Assembly (NCBI RefSeq): GCF_013305725.1
Contig: NZ_CP047883.1
Location: 1,901,001-1,965,000, forward strand
DNA: 64,000 bases
Direction of reading: 5' to 3'
Origin: Streptococcus mitis
GTDB taxonomy: Bacteria > Bacillota > Bacilli > Lactobacillales > Streptococcaceae
In this document: positions 47,172 through 56,109 of the stretch, piece after piece
How the letters are laid out: the number at the start of each line of letters is the position of its first letter
Position numbering within the stretch: the first letter of the stretch is position 1
The notes under the pieces: generated by a model
The model's input: only the letters and a program-made list of their open reading frames with translations
The model's database searches: none
Told to the model about the DNA's origin: nothing
Translations under genes and position numbers: made by a program

Positions 47172-47618
47172 TTACTTATCTTTCATCAAATCTAGCAAAC
47201 GATCTTCCATGAGTTTGGCAACGTGCTGGTCTCGACAAATGACCAATAAGGTATTGGCACCAGCAACTGTTCCTAAAATCCATTCATCCTTGTTTGCATC
47301 TACAATATTTGCCAAAACAGAGGCTTCTCCTAATTTAGTATGAAGTACCAAGGTAAACTCTGCTCTTGCAACACCTTCTAAATGATGAGACAAAAATTCC
47401 ACCAAATCAATCTTTTCTGTCTCATTTGCTAGTACATAATACACCATATCATTTTTCTTGACCTTGGTCAAGCCGATTTCGCGCAAATCACGAGACAAGG
47501 TTGTCTGCGTCACAAAGACATTGTGTGCCTCCAACCGATCTTGAATTTCTTTTTGTGTACTTAATTTCTCCTCAGTAATCATTTTTTTTATTAACTGATG
47601 ACGATCTCTTTTTCTCAT
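47172..47618 (-). CDS. argR: arginine repressor ArgR
   Basis: The 148-residue protein has the N-terminal winged helix ([39 protein letters not shown]) and the C-terminal hexamerisation/arginine-binding domain ([20 protein letters not shown]). It is divergent from argS across a 135-bp gap that contains AT-rich palindromic sequence. Streptococci usually have more than one ArgR/AhrC paralogue; this one is the argS-linked copy. Confidence 0.95.
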   Translation of the reverse strand: MRKRDRHQLIKKMITEEKLSTQKEIQDRLEAHNVFVTQTTLSRDLREIGLTKVKKNDMVYYVLANETEKIDLVEFLSHHLEGVARAEFTLVLHTKLGEASVLANIVDANKDEWILGTVAGANTLLVICRDQHVAKLMEDRLLDLMKDK

Positions 47619-47661
47619 AAAATCCTCTTATATGCATATTTATAACTAATTTTATAACTAT

Positions 47662-47690
47662 ATTATACCAAAAAAATAGGAGATTTCAAA
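47662..47690 (-). promoter_or_regulatory. argR promoter
   Basis: The minus strand has TTTGAA (47685-47690), 17 bp, TATAAT (47662-47667), with TG one base before the -10. The downstream stretch 47628-47660 (TATGCATATTTATAAC, then TTTATAAC) looks like weak ARG-box half sites, suggesting autoregulation. Confidence 0.7.
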
Positions 47691-47716
47691 AATTTTTTCT
47701 TCTTTCTTTAAAATTG

Positions 47717-47725
47717 TGATAAAAT
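47717..47725 (+). promoter_or_regulatory. argS promoter (extended -10)
   Basis: TGATAAAAT, with TAAAAT at 47720-47725, lies about 28 bp before the argS ATG. The -35 is not clear. No T-box fits in the short leader. Confidence 0.65.
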
Positions 47726-47753
47726 AGTAGAAAAGTCCAAAAAGGAGCTCTTA

Positions 47754-49445
47754 ATGAATACAAAAGAATTGATTGCTAGCGAATTGGCTAGTGTCATTGA
47801 TAGCCTGGACCAAGAGGCTATTTTAAATTTACTGGAAACCCCTAAAAACTCAGAAATGGGAGACATCGCTTTCCCTGCTTTTTCTCTTGCAAAAGTCGAA
47901 CGTAAAGCACCTCAAATGATTGCTGCTGAACTGGCTGAAAAAATTAACAGCCAAGCCTTTGAAAAGGTTGTTGCAACAGGACCTTACGTTAACTTTTTCC
48001 TTGATAAATCTGCCATTTCTGCTCAAGTATTGCAAGCCGTTATCACTCAAAAAGAACACTATGCTGACCAACATATTGGTAAACAAGAAAATGTTGTTAT
48101 CGATATGTCTAGTCCAAATATCGCTAAACCATTTTCTATCGGTCACCTGCGCTCAACTGTTATCGGAGATAGTTTATCACATATTTTCCAAAAAATCGGT
48201 TATCAAACGGTCAAGGTCAACCATTTGGGAGACTGGGGTAAACAGTTTGGGATGTTGATTGTTGCCTACAAAAAATGGGGTGACGAAGAAGCTGTAAAAG
48301 CTCATCCAATTGATGAACTTCTTAAACTCTACGTTCGTATCAATGCTGAAGCTGAAAATGACCCTAGCTTGGATGAAGAAGCACGCGAATGGTTCCGTAA
48401 ACTTGAAAATGGAGACGAGGAAGCTCTCGCACTTTGGCAATGGTTCCGTGATGAAAGTTTGGTGGAATTTAACCGCCTTTACAATGAATTGAAGGTTGAA
48501 TTTGACAGCTACAACGGAGAGGCTTTCTACAACGATAAGATGGAGGCAGTTGTAGACATTCTTTCTGAAAAAGGTCTTCTTGTTGAATCAGAAGGTGCCC
48601 AAGTTGTAAATCTTGAGAAATATGGAATCGAACATCCAGCCCTCATCAAGAAATCTGATGGTGCAACTCTCTACATCACACGTGACTTGGCTGCAGCCCT
48701 TTACCGTAAAAACGAATACCAATTTGCTAAATCTATCTACGTTGTTGGTCAAGAACAATCTGCCCACTTTAAACAGCTCAAAGCTGTCTTGAAAGAAATG
48801 GGCTACGACTGGAGTGAAGACATTACTCATGTTCCTTTTGGTCTGGTTACAAAAGAAGGGAAGAAACTCTCTACTCGTAAAGGGAATGTCATCTTGCTAG
48901 AGCCTACTGTTGCAGAGGCTGTTAGCCGTGCCAAGGCCCAAATCGAGGCTAAAAATCCTGGACTTGAAAACAAAGACCAGGTAGCGCATGCTGTTGGGGT
49001 TGGAGCCATTAAATTCTATGACCTCAAGACCGACCGTACAAATGGATACGACTTCGACCTAGAAGCTATGGTATCCTTCGAGGGTGAAACTGGTCCTTAT
49101 GTACAATATGCCTACGCTCGTATCCAATCGATCTTACGTAAAGCAGACTTCAAACCAGAAACAGCTGGCAACTATAGCTTGAATGATGCTGAAAGCTGGG
49201 AAATCATCAAACTCATCCAAGACTTCCCACGTATTATCAACCGTGCGGCGGATAACTTTGAACCTTCTATCATTGCTAAATTTGCAATTAGCTTAGCTCA
49301 AGCCTTTAACAAGTACTATGCACACACGCGCATCTTGGATGAAAGCTCAGAACGCGACAGCCGTCTAGCCCTTAGCTATGCAACAGCAATCGTTCTCAAA
49401 GAAGCCCTTCGCTTGCTTGGAGTAGAAGCACCTGAGAAGATGTAA
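47754..49445 (+). CDS. argS: arginyl-tRNA synthetase
   Basis: The 563-residue class Ia enzyme has the HIGH motif in [11 protein letters not shown] (about residues 124-134) and a KMSKS-like KKLSTRKGN. The Add-1 domain is at the N-terminus and the anticodon-binding helices at the C-terminus ([12 protein letters not shown]). ArgRS needs tRNA for activation of arginine. The ATG follows AAAGGAGCTC. Confidence 0.98.
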   Translation: MNTKELIASELASVIDSLDQEAILNLLETPKNSEMGDIAFPAFSLAKVERKAPQMIAAELAEKINSQAFEKVVATGPYVNFFLDKSAISAQVLQAVITQKEHYADQHIGKQENVVIDMSSPNIAKPFSIGHLRSTVIGDSLSHIFQKIGYQTVKVNHLGDWGKQFGMLIVAYKKWGDEEAVKAHPIDELLKLYVRINAEAENDPSLDEEAREWFRKLENGDEEALALWQWFRDESLVEFNRLYNELKVEFDSYNGEAFYNDKMEAVVDILSEKGLLVESEGAQVVNLEKYGIEHPALIKKSDGATLYITRDLAAALYRKNEYQFAKSIYVVGQEQSAHFKQLKAVLKEMGYDWSEDITHVPFGLVTKEGKKLSTRKGNVILLEPTVAEAVSRAKAQIEAKNPGLENKDQVAHAVGVGAIKFYDLKTDRTNGYDFDLEAMVSFEGETGPYVQYAYARIQSILRKADFKPETAGNYSLNDAESWEIIKLIQDFPRIINRAADNFEPSIIAKFAISLAQAFNKYYAHTRILDESSERDSRLALSYATAIVLKEALRLLGVEAPEKM

Positions 49446-49452
49446 ATCGCCA

Positions 49453-49481
49453 AAGTTACTTGATTGCAGAGCAATCTAAGT
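49453..49481 (+). other. hairpin after argS
   Basis: AGTTACTT and AAGTAACT, with inner ATTG/CAAT, form a long stem starting 8 bp after the argS stop. No U-tract follows, so it is not an ordinary terminator. Confidence 0.5.
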
Positions 49482-49573
49482 AACTAACGCCAAATCCTAT
49501 TCGGACTTTGGCTAGGCGCTTCACTAATTCAATCTACTCACTACTACTTCTTTATCATACAGGGAGATATCCT

Positions 49574-49819
49574 ATGAGCCAATATGCTTATATCCTCGTT
49601 GTGATTAGCTTGGTTTTCCTTTTTCTGCTTAATAAGTACGAGAAGGAAAGACTGCAAAAACTCTACCAAGAACAACTTTTAAAGGATGAAACATTTAGGA
49701 CTGATATCAAAGAGAAAATTCAAACGACTGAAAATATCAATGATGTCATTGCATATATCAATAAAACTTACCATCTGGGAATGTTACTGTCAAAAGACAT
49801 TACAGATCAATTGAAATAA
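49574..49819 (+). CDS. small membrane-anchored protein (81 aa)
   Basis: The protein has one N-terminal membrane segment (about residues 6-23, ILVVISLVFLFLL) and a charged cytoplasmic or external tail of 55 residues. The ATG at 49574 follows GGGAGATATCCT; a longer frame from 49508 has no ribosome site. I do not recognise the family. It lies between argS and a strong terminator and is probably co-transcribed with argS. Confidence 0.8.
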   Translation: MSQYAYILVVISLVFLFLLNKYEKERLQKLYQEQLLKDETFRTDIKEKIQTTENINDVIAYINKTYHLGMLLSKDITDQLK

Positions 49820-49821
49820 TC

Positions 49822-49853
49822 AAAAACCGAGAAGAAAGCTTCTCGGTTTTTTT
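49822..49853 (+). terminator. terminator after the argS operon
   Basis: AAAAACCGAGAAG/CTTCTCGGTTTTT is a perfect 13-bp stem with a 4-nt loop, followed by TTT. Confidence 0.95.
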
Positions 49854-49985
49854 AGGGCATAATTTTTATCTTCCAACTATAGCAAATAACATTTATATTA
49901 AAAAGTTTATAGGTAATTTTCATCTCTGCTATAGAGGGGGATATAATAAGTTCTTCCTTCTAATGATTGAAAGATCGTTATCAGC

Positions 49986-50450
49986 TCAACTTTCCAACTC
50001 ATACAAATCTGCAATAATCGCTGCGACACGTTTGATATCTCCCAGCATGCCTCGCATTTCAAAATCGGCCAATACAGGGAAACCAAAACGTTGACTGTAT
50101 TGCTTAGCTGTCAGGCAGTATTGGTTATTAAAGTTACGATTTCCTGAACCAACCACACCAAAACACTTACTAGCATTGTCACCATAGGCGATAAAATCTC
50201 CCACTGGTGTCGTCAAAATCTCAACATCTCCGTTATCCACGCCATTCCCACCTTCGAGGTAGGTCGGTAAAAAAGCGACATAGGGATGTTCCATCTCATA
50301 AAAATCTTGGCCTTCCTTGACTAAGTCCTTGATATGAATCTTTTGAACCTCAATTCCCTCGTACTGGGAAAAGAGATAGTCTTTCAAGCGCGTCACAAAA
50401 CTTTCAGTATTGCCACTCAGACTAATATAAACTAAAGAAATTGTCTTCAT
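49986..50450 (-). CDS. nrdI: NrdI-like flavodoxin
   Basis: The 154-residue protein has the flavodoxin-type start ([19 protein letters not shown], where SLSGNTESF binds the FMN phosphate) and [20 protein letters not shown], typical of NrdI. NrdI activates the manganese centre of class Ib NrdF. It is single here, without nrdE, nrdF or nrdH, so it works with genes elsewhere in the genome. I start it at 50450, behind GGAGGTACAT. Confidence 0.93.
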   Translation of the reverse strand: MKTISLVYISLSGNTESFVTRLKDYLFSQYEGIEVQKIHIKDLVKEGQDFYEMEHPYVAFLPTYLEGGNGVDNGDVEILTTPVGDFIAYGDNASKCFGVVGSGNRNFNNQYCLTAKQYSQRFGFPVLADFEMRGMLGDIKRVAAIIADLYELES

Positions 50451-50483
50451 ATGTACCTCCATGATTTTATCTATAATCGAAAA

Positions 50484-50514
50484 ATAACTACCAAGATTGT
50501 AACTTGATAGTTAT
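50484..50514 (-). terminator. terminator between the 50528 gene and nrdI
   Basis: ATAACTATCAAG/CTTGGTAGTTAT (12 bp, one G-U pair, 7-nt loop) is followed by TTTTTC on the minus strand. Confidence 0.85.
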
Positions 50515-50527
50515 TTTTTGTCAATAC

Positions 50528-51061
50528 TTAGGCAAGTTCTTCTGTTTCCTCTTCTTCTGCCAAGGCTTTTTGTTGACGCCATATCTTGTAGAAGACAAGG
50601 GCTAGGAAGAGAACATTGATGACGATATAGAAAATGCTGACAGCTTTTGAACCAATACCCATTGTCAAACGAATAGTTTCATCTTGAACCAACTGCAAAG
50701 CGTCTTGTAAAGTCACATAGGTATAAATCGAACCAATAATGGCTAGCAAAACATAGCCGACATAAGTATAGTTTGCATACTGCAAATTCTTACGAACAAG
50801 GAACACAATCGCTACTACCACTAAAATAGCAGATAGTACAACCAAGGCCACATTAAAAATAGAATGAGATGCTTCTGCCACTCTATAGCTAAAATTAATG
50901 CTATCTTCTACCTGCTGAGCACTGACCCCTGCAACTTGTTTTTGAGCAGCACGAAGGACTTCTTTACTAGGCAAGGGCTTCAAAAGTTCAAACAGAGACG
51001 TAGCTGAAATAAGAGCAGACAAGATGAGCAAGACCCATAGATAAATCGGTTTCTTTTTCAT
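50528..51061 (-). CDS. four-helix membrane protein of unknown function
   Basis: The 177-residue protein has four hydrophobic segments (about residues 7-25, 68-90, 97-117, 138-160) and an E-rich C-terminus (AEEEETEELA). I do not recognise a family. It follows the two-component system genes but has its own promoter at 51090-51118 and its own terminator. Confidence 0.85.
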   Translation of the reverse strand: MKKKPIYLWVLLILSALISATSLFELLKPLPSKEVLRAAQKQVAGVSAQQVEDSINFSYRVAEASHSIFNVALVVLSAILVVVAIVFLVRKNLQYANYTYVGYVLLAIIGSIYTYVTLQDALQLVQDETIRLTMGIGSKAVSIFYIVINVLFLALVFYKIWRQQKALAEEEETEELA

Positions 51062-51089
51062 GATAGAACCTCCTGATATTATTATTTAT

Positions 51090-51118
51090 ATTATAGCACC
51101 TTTTGTAAAGGAATACAA
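51090..51118 (-). promoter_or_regulatory. promoter of the 50528 membrane protein gene
   Basis: The minus strand has TTGTAT (51113-51118), 17 bp, TATAAT (51090-51095), with TG one base before the -10. Confidence 0.75.
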
Positions 51119-51121
51119 ATA

Positions 51122-52408
51122 TTATAGTGTCGTTTCTACCTGTTTTCGGTAGGCTTTTGGCGATTTTCCGCACAATTTTCGGAACACTTTATAGAAATAT
51201 CCCACGTTACTGTAACCAACGGCATAACAAATATCTTCGATACTGTCACTAGTTGAAAGTAAGAGCTGCTGGGCAGCCTTAATGCGTTGTTTGTTTAGTA
51301 ATTCTGCGAAGGTCGAATTGGTTTCACGCTTGATCAACTGCCCTAGATAGACAGGATTGATAAAGAGATCCTTACTGATATCCTTGAGGGAAAGTTCTTT
51401 TTGATAATCACGCCCAATGACTTCTAGCACACTGACCACATTCTCATTCATACGATATTGCCCAAAGAATCGGGTCAGAGTTTCCTTGATATAAGGAACC
51501 AGTTCATCGAATGATTGAATAGCATGAATCGTTTTGACAATATCCGTCAAATCATCAGCTTTGAGATGCTCAAATAAATGGAAGACATCCATGACAAACT
51601 GGATAAAAAGCTATTTGGTAATCGGAACACGCGGCGTATTTTCAAGAACCACCTTCTCCAAAAGGTTCAACTCTTCCACGATTTGATTGAGATTTCCCTG
51701 AATGATAACCCTATAAATCGGTTCGTAATAGGCAAAGAGACTCTCAGACTGTTTTAGATTTACAGAACCGTAAAAGAGGGCTTTCTCAGCATTCAGCTTC
51801 CAGCGTTCAAAGTGTTCTTGATAAGGAGCTTCAAAGGGAGTAACGACTAAACCATCTAGGACTTGATCAGAAATAAAAATCTGCCAGTCTTGACCCAAGA
51901 CATAGTAGGGAATGGTGAAGGAGCCTTGTTTTTCCTTAGCTAGGCCTATCCACCAATTCTCCTCACCTCCTAGATAACTAACAAATCCAGCCTCGTCTAA
52001 ATCTTGACTGAGGGTCTGACTTTTCTTCCCTCTCTCGCCGAGCTGACCTGCAATCTTCTCCAGCAGATTTCCCAACTCTACCTTATCAACAGGTTTGACC
52101 AGATAGTCCACCACACTAAGGTTCATTGCTCTTTTGACATAATCAAACTCCTGATAACCTGAGAGCAGGATATAGGCAGCATCTGGTAAAATCTCTTTCA
52201 TTTCCCGAATCATATCAAGCCCTGTTTTGTCGGGCATATTAACATCTGAAATGATGACATCAACAAGATTTTCCTGAACATATTCTAGGGCTTCATCGGC
52301 ATGACTGGCTGTTGCGACGACCTCCATATCCCACTTATCAAAGGGAATCAAACGTTTCAGACCTTCTGTCACCATGTACTCATCATCTACTAATAATACT
52401 TTATACAT
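51122..52408 (-). pseudogene. YesN-like response regulator interrupted by an amber codon
   Basis: The gene would encode 428 residues, but an in-frame TAG (51611-51613, codon 266) splits it. The 265-residue N-terminal part has the receiver domain with D8/D9, phosphoacceptor D55 (IISDVNMPD) and K105 (YLVKPV). The part after the stop continues in the same frame (LFIQFVMDVFHLFEH) to an intact AraC helix-turn-helix domain (IEDICYAVGYSNVGYFYKVF). A CAG-to-TAG change would explain it. The intact total equals, as I recall, pneumococcal RR07. A separate product from an internal ATG at 51592 is possible but has no good ribosome site. Confidence 0.88.
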
Positions 52409-52419
52409 TTTCTCCCTTT

Positions 52420-54066
52420 CTACTCATCTTGAATTGTAATACGATACTGAACACCTGCTTGCTCTGCAGACTCTATAGTAATAGCATAGCGATCCCCAAA
52501 ATAGAGCACAAAACGCTCATGGACATTGACAATCCCGATAGACTGCTTTTGTTCACTGTAACTGGCTTGGTGTTCAAAATGTCTCTGACTTAACTTTTCT
52601 CGAATACTTGTCAGTTTTTCAGCCGACATACCACGGCCATTATCTACCACTAAAATTTCCACAAAACCATCCTGTTTAAGCGCCTTGATGCTAATCACAT
52701 TATCTGTCCGTCTGTGGTCAACACCATGCGCGAAATAATTTTCTACTAGCGGTTGCAAAGTAAACTTGGGAATCTTCATATTCTCTAACTCTGGATCTAT
52801 CTTGAAACCATAGGCAATGGACTTGGGATAGCGAACCATGCAGAGATAGCTGTATTTACGACAAAATTCTAATTCCTGTTTGAGAAGAGTCTCTCTTTCG
52901 TCGGAAATATTGTTACGCAAGAGACTACTGAATTCATAAATGATATCTGCTAACTCATCTTGACTTTGCATGACTGCGTACATACGCAAGAACTCCAGAG
53001 TATTGTACATGAAGTGAGGGTTGATTTGCGCCTGCAAGGCCCGCATATTGGCATCTTTTTGACTAAGCTCTAACTGGTAAATATCATGGATATTCTTTTC
53101 CAAGCGATCCAACATATCATTAGTGGTCTCTGCGATTAAGAGCAATTCCTGATCCTTTTCAAGCGTATCGATGCGAAGACCTTCTTGCCCTTGGGCAATA
53201 GCTTGGATGGAATCCACCAGATCCACTACCTGCTTTTGATAATTAGCAAAGGTCTGCCTCAACGTCAGATAGAGAATGACAATAAAGAGAAGGCTCAAGC
53301 CTACAATCAAAGCAGAGCTGGTCACCGTTCCTTGTAAAACAAAATTTTTGGGAACTGCCACCTGAACCTGATAGCCATGAGAGGTCACACCAACAAACCA
53401 GTTCTCATGTTCCCTATTGACCCTCTCACCAATATGAAAAATTTCCGTATCAAATGGTGATGTCACAGTAACAGCCATCGGAATATGACCTCGGGTATTG
53501 TCAATGGCATGATATAAAACTTCTGGATCCAAGGAGATGTAAATCACTCCTATAGATTGATCCGTTGCTGGGTCCAGAACTGGAATGCCAAAACTATTGG
53601 CCTCCGGTTTAAAGGCTTCAGCTGGCAAGACATGACCACTTCTTTTATCCCTGGTTGAAACATAAACTTCTTTAAAATCCTGCAAGACGATTGCAACACC
53701 CGTTATAGAGTCATTTTGGACATAAAGATCATCAATATTTTCATACAGAGAAATAGAAGTTGACGAAGTTGCTTGATGCTCCAACAGCCAATAAAAATAC
53801 TCAGAAGTTGACAGGCTAAAGTACTTATAAACCCCTTGTATCCGGTCTTGATTGGCTACTAAATCTTGCGCTAGTTGGGCTGACTCCCGATAATAATACT
53901 CCACCTCATCAACTGTTCGAGTGGTTACACGTTGGGCTACTCTTTGAGCTTCCTTTTCCCGTGAATCCCAGTCAGCGTAAGAGAGTAAGATTGCAAAACT
54001 CGCAATAATAATCATCATAACTGAACTGTAGGTTCTCAGAAGCGTATGTAGCCAAAACTGCTTCAT
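52420..54066 (-). CDS. YesM/LytS-like sensor histidine kinase
   Basis: The 548-residue kinase has two membrane segments (about residues 12-32 and 265-285) flanking a ~230-residue extracellular sensor domain. A HAMP-like region, the His-kinase domain (QINPHFMYNTLEFLRM, phospho-His in NPHF) and an ATPase domain (VDNGRGMS) follow. It matches TCS07 of pneumococcus, which has been reported to control uptake of host N-glycans. I prefer the ATG at 54066, just after the DUF624 stop; ATGs at 54090 and 54102 are alternatives. Its partner regulator gene is broken. Confidence 0.93.
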   Translation of the reverse strand: MKQFWLHTLLRTYSSVMMIIIASFAILLSYADWDSREKEAQRVAQRVTTRTVDEVEYYYRESAQLAQDLVANQDRIQGVYKYFSLSTSEYFYWLLEHQATSSTSISLYENIDDLYVQNDSITGVAIVLQDFKEVYVSTRDKRSGHVLPAEAFKPEANSFGIPVLDPATDQSIGVIYISLDPEVLYHAIDNTRGHIPMAVTVTSPFDTEIFHIGERVNREHENWFVGVTSHGYQVQVAVPKNFVLQGTVTSSALIVGLSLLFIVILYLTLRQTFANYQKQVVDLVDSIQAIAQGQEGLRIDTLEKDQELLLIAETTNDMLDRLEKNIHDIYQLELSQKDANMRALQAQINPHFMYNTLEFLRMYAVMQSQDELADIIYEFSSLLRNNISDERETLLKQELEFCRKYSYLCMVRYPKSIAYGFKIDPELENMKIPKFTLQPLVENYFAHGVDHRRTDNVISIKALKQDGFVEILVVDNGRGMSAEKLTSIREKLSQRHFEHQASYSEQKQSIGIVNVHERFVLYFGDRYAITIESAEQAGVQYRITIQDE

Positions 54067-54067
54067 T

Positions 54068-54682
54068 CTATTTTGTCGCCAATTTTTCATGGATACTTTC
54101 ATAGACCGGTTCCAACATATCACTGATAAAGAAATGCCACATCCCAATTCCTACAAAGAAAAGTAGGGCAGGCATATAGTAACCAATTGCCACAAGTAGC
54201 ACAGTTCCAAGGAGAACCTTGGCCACAGCTGCTAGACTCATAAAGATGCCAATCAAGGATAGTTTGAGACTATTTCGATAAGACAAGTCAAAATAAACTT
54301 GTAATTTCAAAGATACTGTATAAGCCAAAAACAGCAAGGCAACTACTAGGACATTCAAAAAGGTCGCAATCAAATGAACGATGGTCTGATGAGGCAATTG
54401 CACCAATAGATACAGGCCATAGACCAAAACTAGATCCACCCCTAAAAAGCTATAGAAAATCAGGTTGCTTGAGACGAAATTTTGCTTATAAAGAGACCAC
54501 GCCTCCTTCAAACTGTATTCGCGAAAGCTATAGCCATGTTCTGCATACAGGCTCATCAAGGTTGCACTAGCCGGCGCTAGACCAAGGATAATCCCTCCCA
54601 CCAAGGTTAATAGCCAAAAGAAGGCTGTCGCAATCATCCCTAAAAAGAAACGATTAAAGACAAAGTCTAAAAATCTCCCCAT
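54068..54682 (-). CDS. DUF624 (YesL-like) membrane protein
   Basis: The 204-residue protein has about five membrane segments and the DUF624 start (FNRFFLGMIATAFFWLLTLVGG). In B. subtilis and streptococci YesL-like proteins are coded with YesM/YesN sensor-regulator pairs near carbohydrate genes. It is the first gene of the operon, with a cre-like site overlapping the promoter. Confidence 0.9.
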   Translation of the reverse strand: MGRFLDFVFNRFFLGMIATAFFWLLTLVGGIILGLAPASATLMSLYAEHGYSFREYSLKEAWSLYKQNFVSSNLIFYSFLGVDLVLVYGLYLLVQLPHQTIVHLIATFLNVLVVALLFLAYTVSLKLQVYFDLSYRNSLKLSLIGIFMSLAAVAKVLLGTVLLVAIGYYMPALLFFVGIGMWHFFISDMLEPVYESIHEKLATK

Positions 54683-54711
54683 GATATCCCCCTAAAAATA
54701 ACTATGAAACC

Positions 54712-54740
54712 ATTATATCATATTTCAAGCGTTTTCAAAA
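54712..54740 (-). promoter_or_regulatory. promoter of the YesLMN-like operon with cre-like site
   Basis: The minus strand has TTTTGA (54735-54740), 17 bp, TATAAT (54712-54717) with TG before the -10. TTGAAAACGCTTGAAA at 54723-54738 fits the CcpA cre consensus WTGNAANCGNWNNCW except at one position. It overlaps the -35, so CcpA would repress here. Confidence 0.65.
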
Positions 54741-54754
54741 ACTTCTACTATCCA

Positions 54755-54783
54755 TTTACAATCCCACCAAACCATGGTAAAAT
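54755..54783 (+). promoter_or_regulatory. promoter of the 54817 gene
   Basis: TTTACA (54755-54760), 17 bp, TAAAAT (54778-54783), with TG before the -10. Confidence 0.75.
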
Positions 54784-54816
54784 GAGAATTGTGAAAAAAT
54801 TATCAGGAGACAATTC

Positions 54817-55386
54817 ATGAAGAAATCTATCTTAACTACACTGCTTTTTGCAGTTCTTTACTTCCTCTGCATGGGGATTGGTGTCCTTTTGGGCAATCTC
54901 TTTGACCAAACTGGAAACATGTTTTATGCGCCTGCCTTTACTGCCCTTGTCGGCGGTAGCGCCTATATGATGCTAATCGCAAAAGTTCCGCGTTTTGGAG
55001 CCATTACCACTATCGGACTTGTCATTGCCCTCTTTTTCTTGGGAACTAAACACGGTGCCGGTGCCTTTCTTCCTGGAATTATCTGTGGCCTCCTAGCAGA
55101 TGGAGTAGCTAGCCTAGGAAAATACAAGGACCAAACAAAGAATTTCCTTTCTTTCATTCTCTTTGCCTTTAGTTCAACAGGTCCAATCTTGATTATGTGG
55201 ATTGCCCCCAAAGCCTATATGGCTACCCTTCTGGCAAGAGGAAAATCCCAAGAATATATCGACCGTATCATGGTTGCTCCAAATCCTGGAACCATCCTTC
55301 TATTTATCGCAAGTGTAGTCATCGGAGCCCTATTGGGTGCCTTGATTGGACAAGCCTTGAGTAAAAAATTTGCGCAGAAAATCTGA
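54817..55386 (+). CDS. Trep_Strep/MptD-family ECF transporter S component
   Basis: The 189-residue protein has five or six membrane segments and resembles the Trep_Strep family, annotated as substrate-binding S components of ECF vitamin-type transporters. The basic start MKKSILTTLLFAVLYFLC and later GHGAG/GIICGLLADG segments fit. The ligand is unknown. The shared energising module (EcfA/A'/T) is not in this window. It is a single gene, divergent from the YesLMN-like operon. Confidence 0.82.
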   Translation: MKKSILTTLLFAVLYFLCMGIGVLLGNLFDQTGNMFYAPAFTALVGGSAYMMLIAKVPRFGAITTIGLVIALFFLGTKHGAGAFLPGIICGLLADGVASLGKYKDQTKNFLSFILFAFSSTGPILIMWIAPKAYMATLLARGKSQEYIDRIMVAPNPGTILLFIASVVIGALLGALIGQALSKKFAQKI

Positions 55387-55391
55387 TTACT

Positions 55392-55417
55392 AAAAAAGAG
55401 CCACACGGCTCTTTTTT
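55392..55417. terminator. bidirectional terminator between the S component gene and metI
   Basis: AAAAAAGAGCC/GGCTCTTTTTT, an 11-bp stem with a 4-nt loop, lies between convergent genes; its 3' end overlaps the metI stop. Confidence 0.92.
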
Positions 55418-56108
55418 ATTTATGACTCAATTTCTTGGTCAAGAAATCTCCCAAGAATTGGATTGCAAAGATAATCAAAATGATAATGATGGTTGCCAAG
55501 ATGGTCACATCATGATTGTAGCGGTTAAATCCATAAGCGATGGCTACGTTACCGATACCACCAGCTCCAACCGCACCGGCCATGGCTGTTTCACCAACAA
55601 GTGAAATCAAGGTCACAGTCGTCACACGAATCAAATCTGGAAGACCTTCTGATAGATAAACACCTACGATATCCCAGAATGTCGCCCCGCTCGCTTGAGC
55701 CGCCTCAATGACACCGCCATCCAGCTCAGCCAAGACAACCTGCACCTGACGGGCAAAGAAGGCAAAGACCGCAAAAGATAGGGGTACAATAGCCGCATTT
55801 GGCCCGATACTTGTCCCTACGATTAGGTGTGAGAAGGGTGACAAGACTGCCAAGAGAATGATAAATGGCACCGCACGGAAAATAGAGGTAATCTTGTCTA
55901 AAATCCAGAAGACGACCTTATTTTCCAAGACACCACCCGGCGCTGTCAAGACAAGGAAAAGACCCGCCACTAGACCCAAGAAACCTCCGATGATGAAGGA
56001 AAGAACTGTCATATAGAGGGTTAGGTAGATGGCTGTTCCCCAGCCTGCCTGACCAGCCCAGCCCATCTTATAGACATTTGGCAAATAGGTTTGAATCAAT
56101 GATTCCAT
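55416..56108 (-). CDS. metI: methionine ABC transporter permease
   Basis: The 230-residue protein has about five membrane segments and the permease EAA loop (EAAQASGATFWDIVGVYL) that docks to MetN. It imports methionine with MetN and MetQ. The ATG comes 1 bp after the metN stop, with GGGAGGA inside the end of metN. Confidence 0.95.
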   Translation of the reverse strand: MESLIQTYLPNVYKMGWAGQAGWGTAIYLTLYMTVLSFIIGGFLGLVAGLFLVLTAPGGVLENKVVFWILDKITSIFRAVPFIILLAVLSPFSHLIVGTSIGPNAAIVPLSFAVFAFFARQVQVVLAELDGGVIEAAQASGATFWDIVGVYLSEGLPDLIRVTTVTLISLVGETAMAGAVGAGGIGNVAIAYGFNRYNHDVTILATIIIILIIFAIQFLGDFLTKKLSHK

Positions 56109-56109
56109 C

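Noticed and set aside
51122-51592. The C-terminal half of the response regulator as an independent AraC gene
   Set aside because: It is in frame with the upstream receiver part, separated by one TAG and six sense codons, and has no good ribosome site; a broken single gene is simpler.
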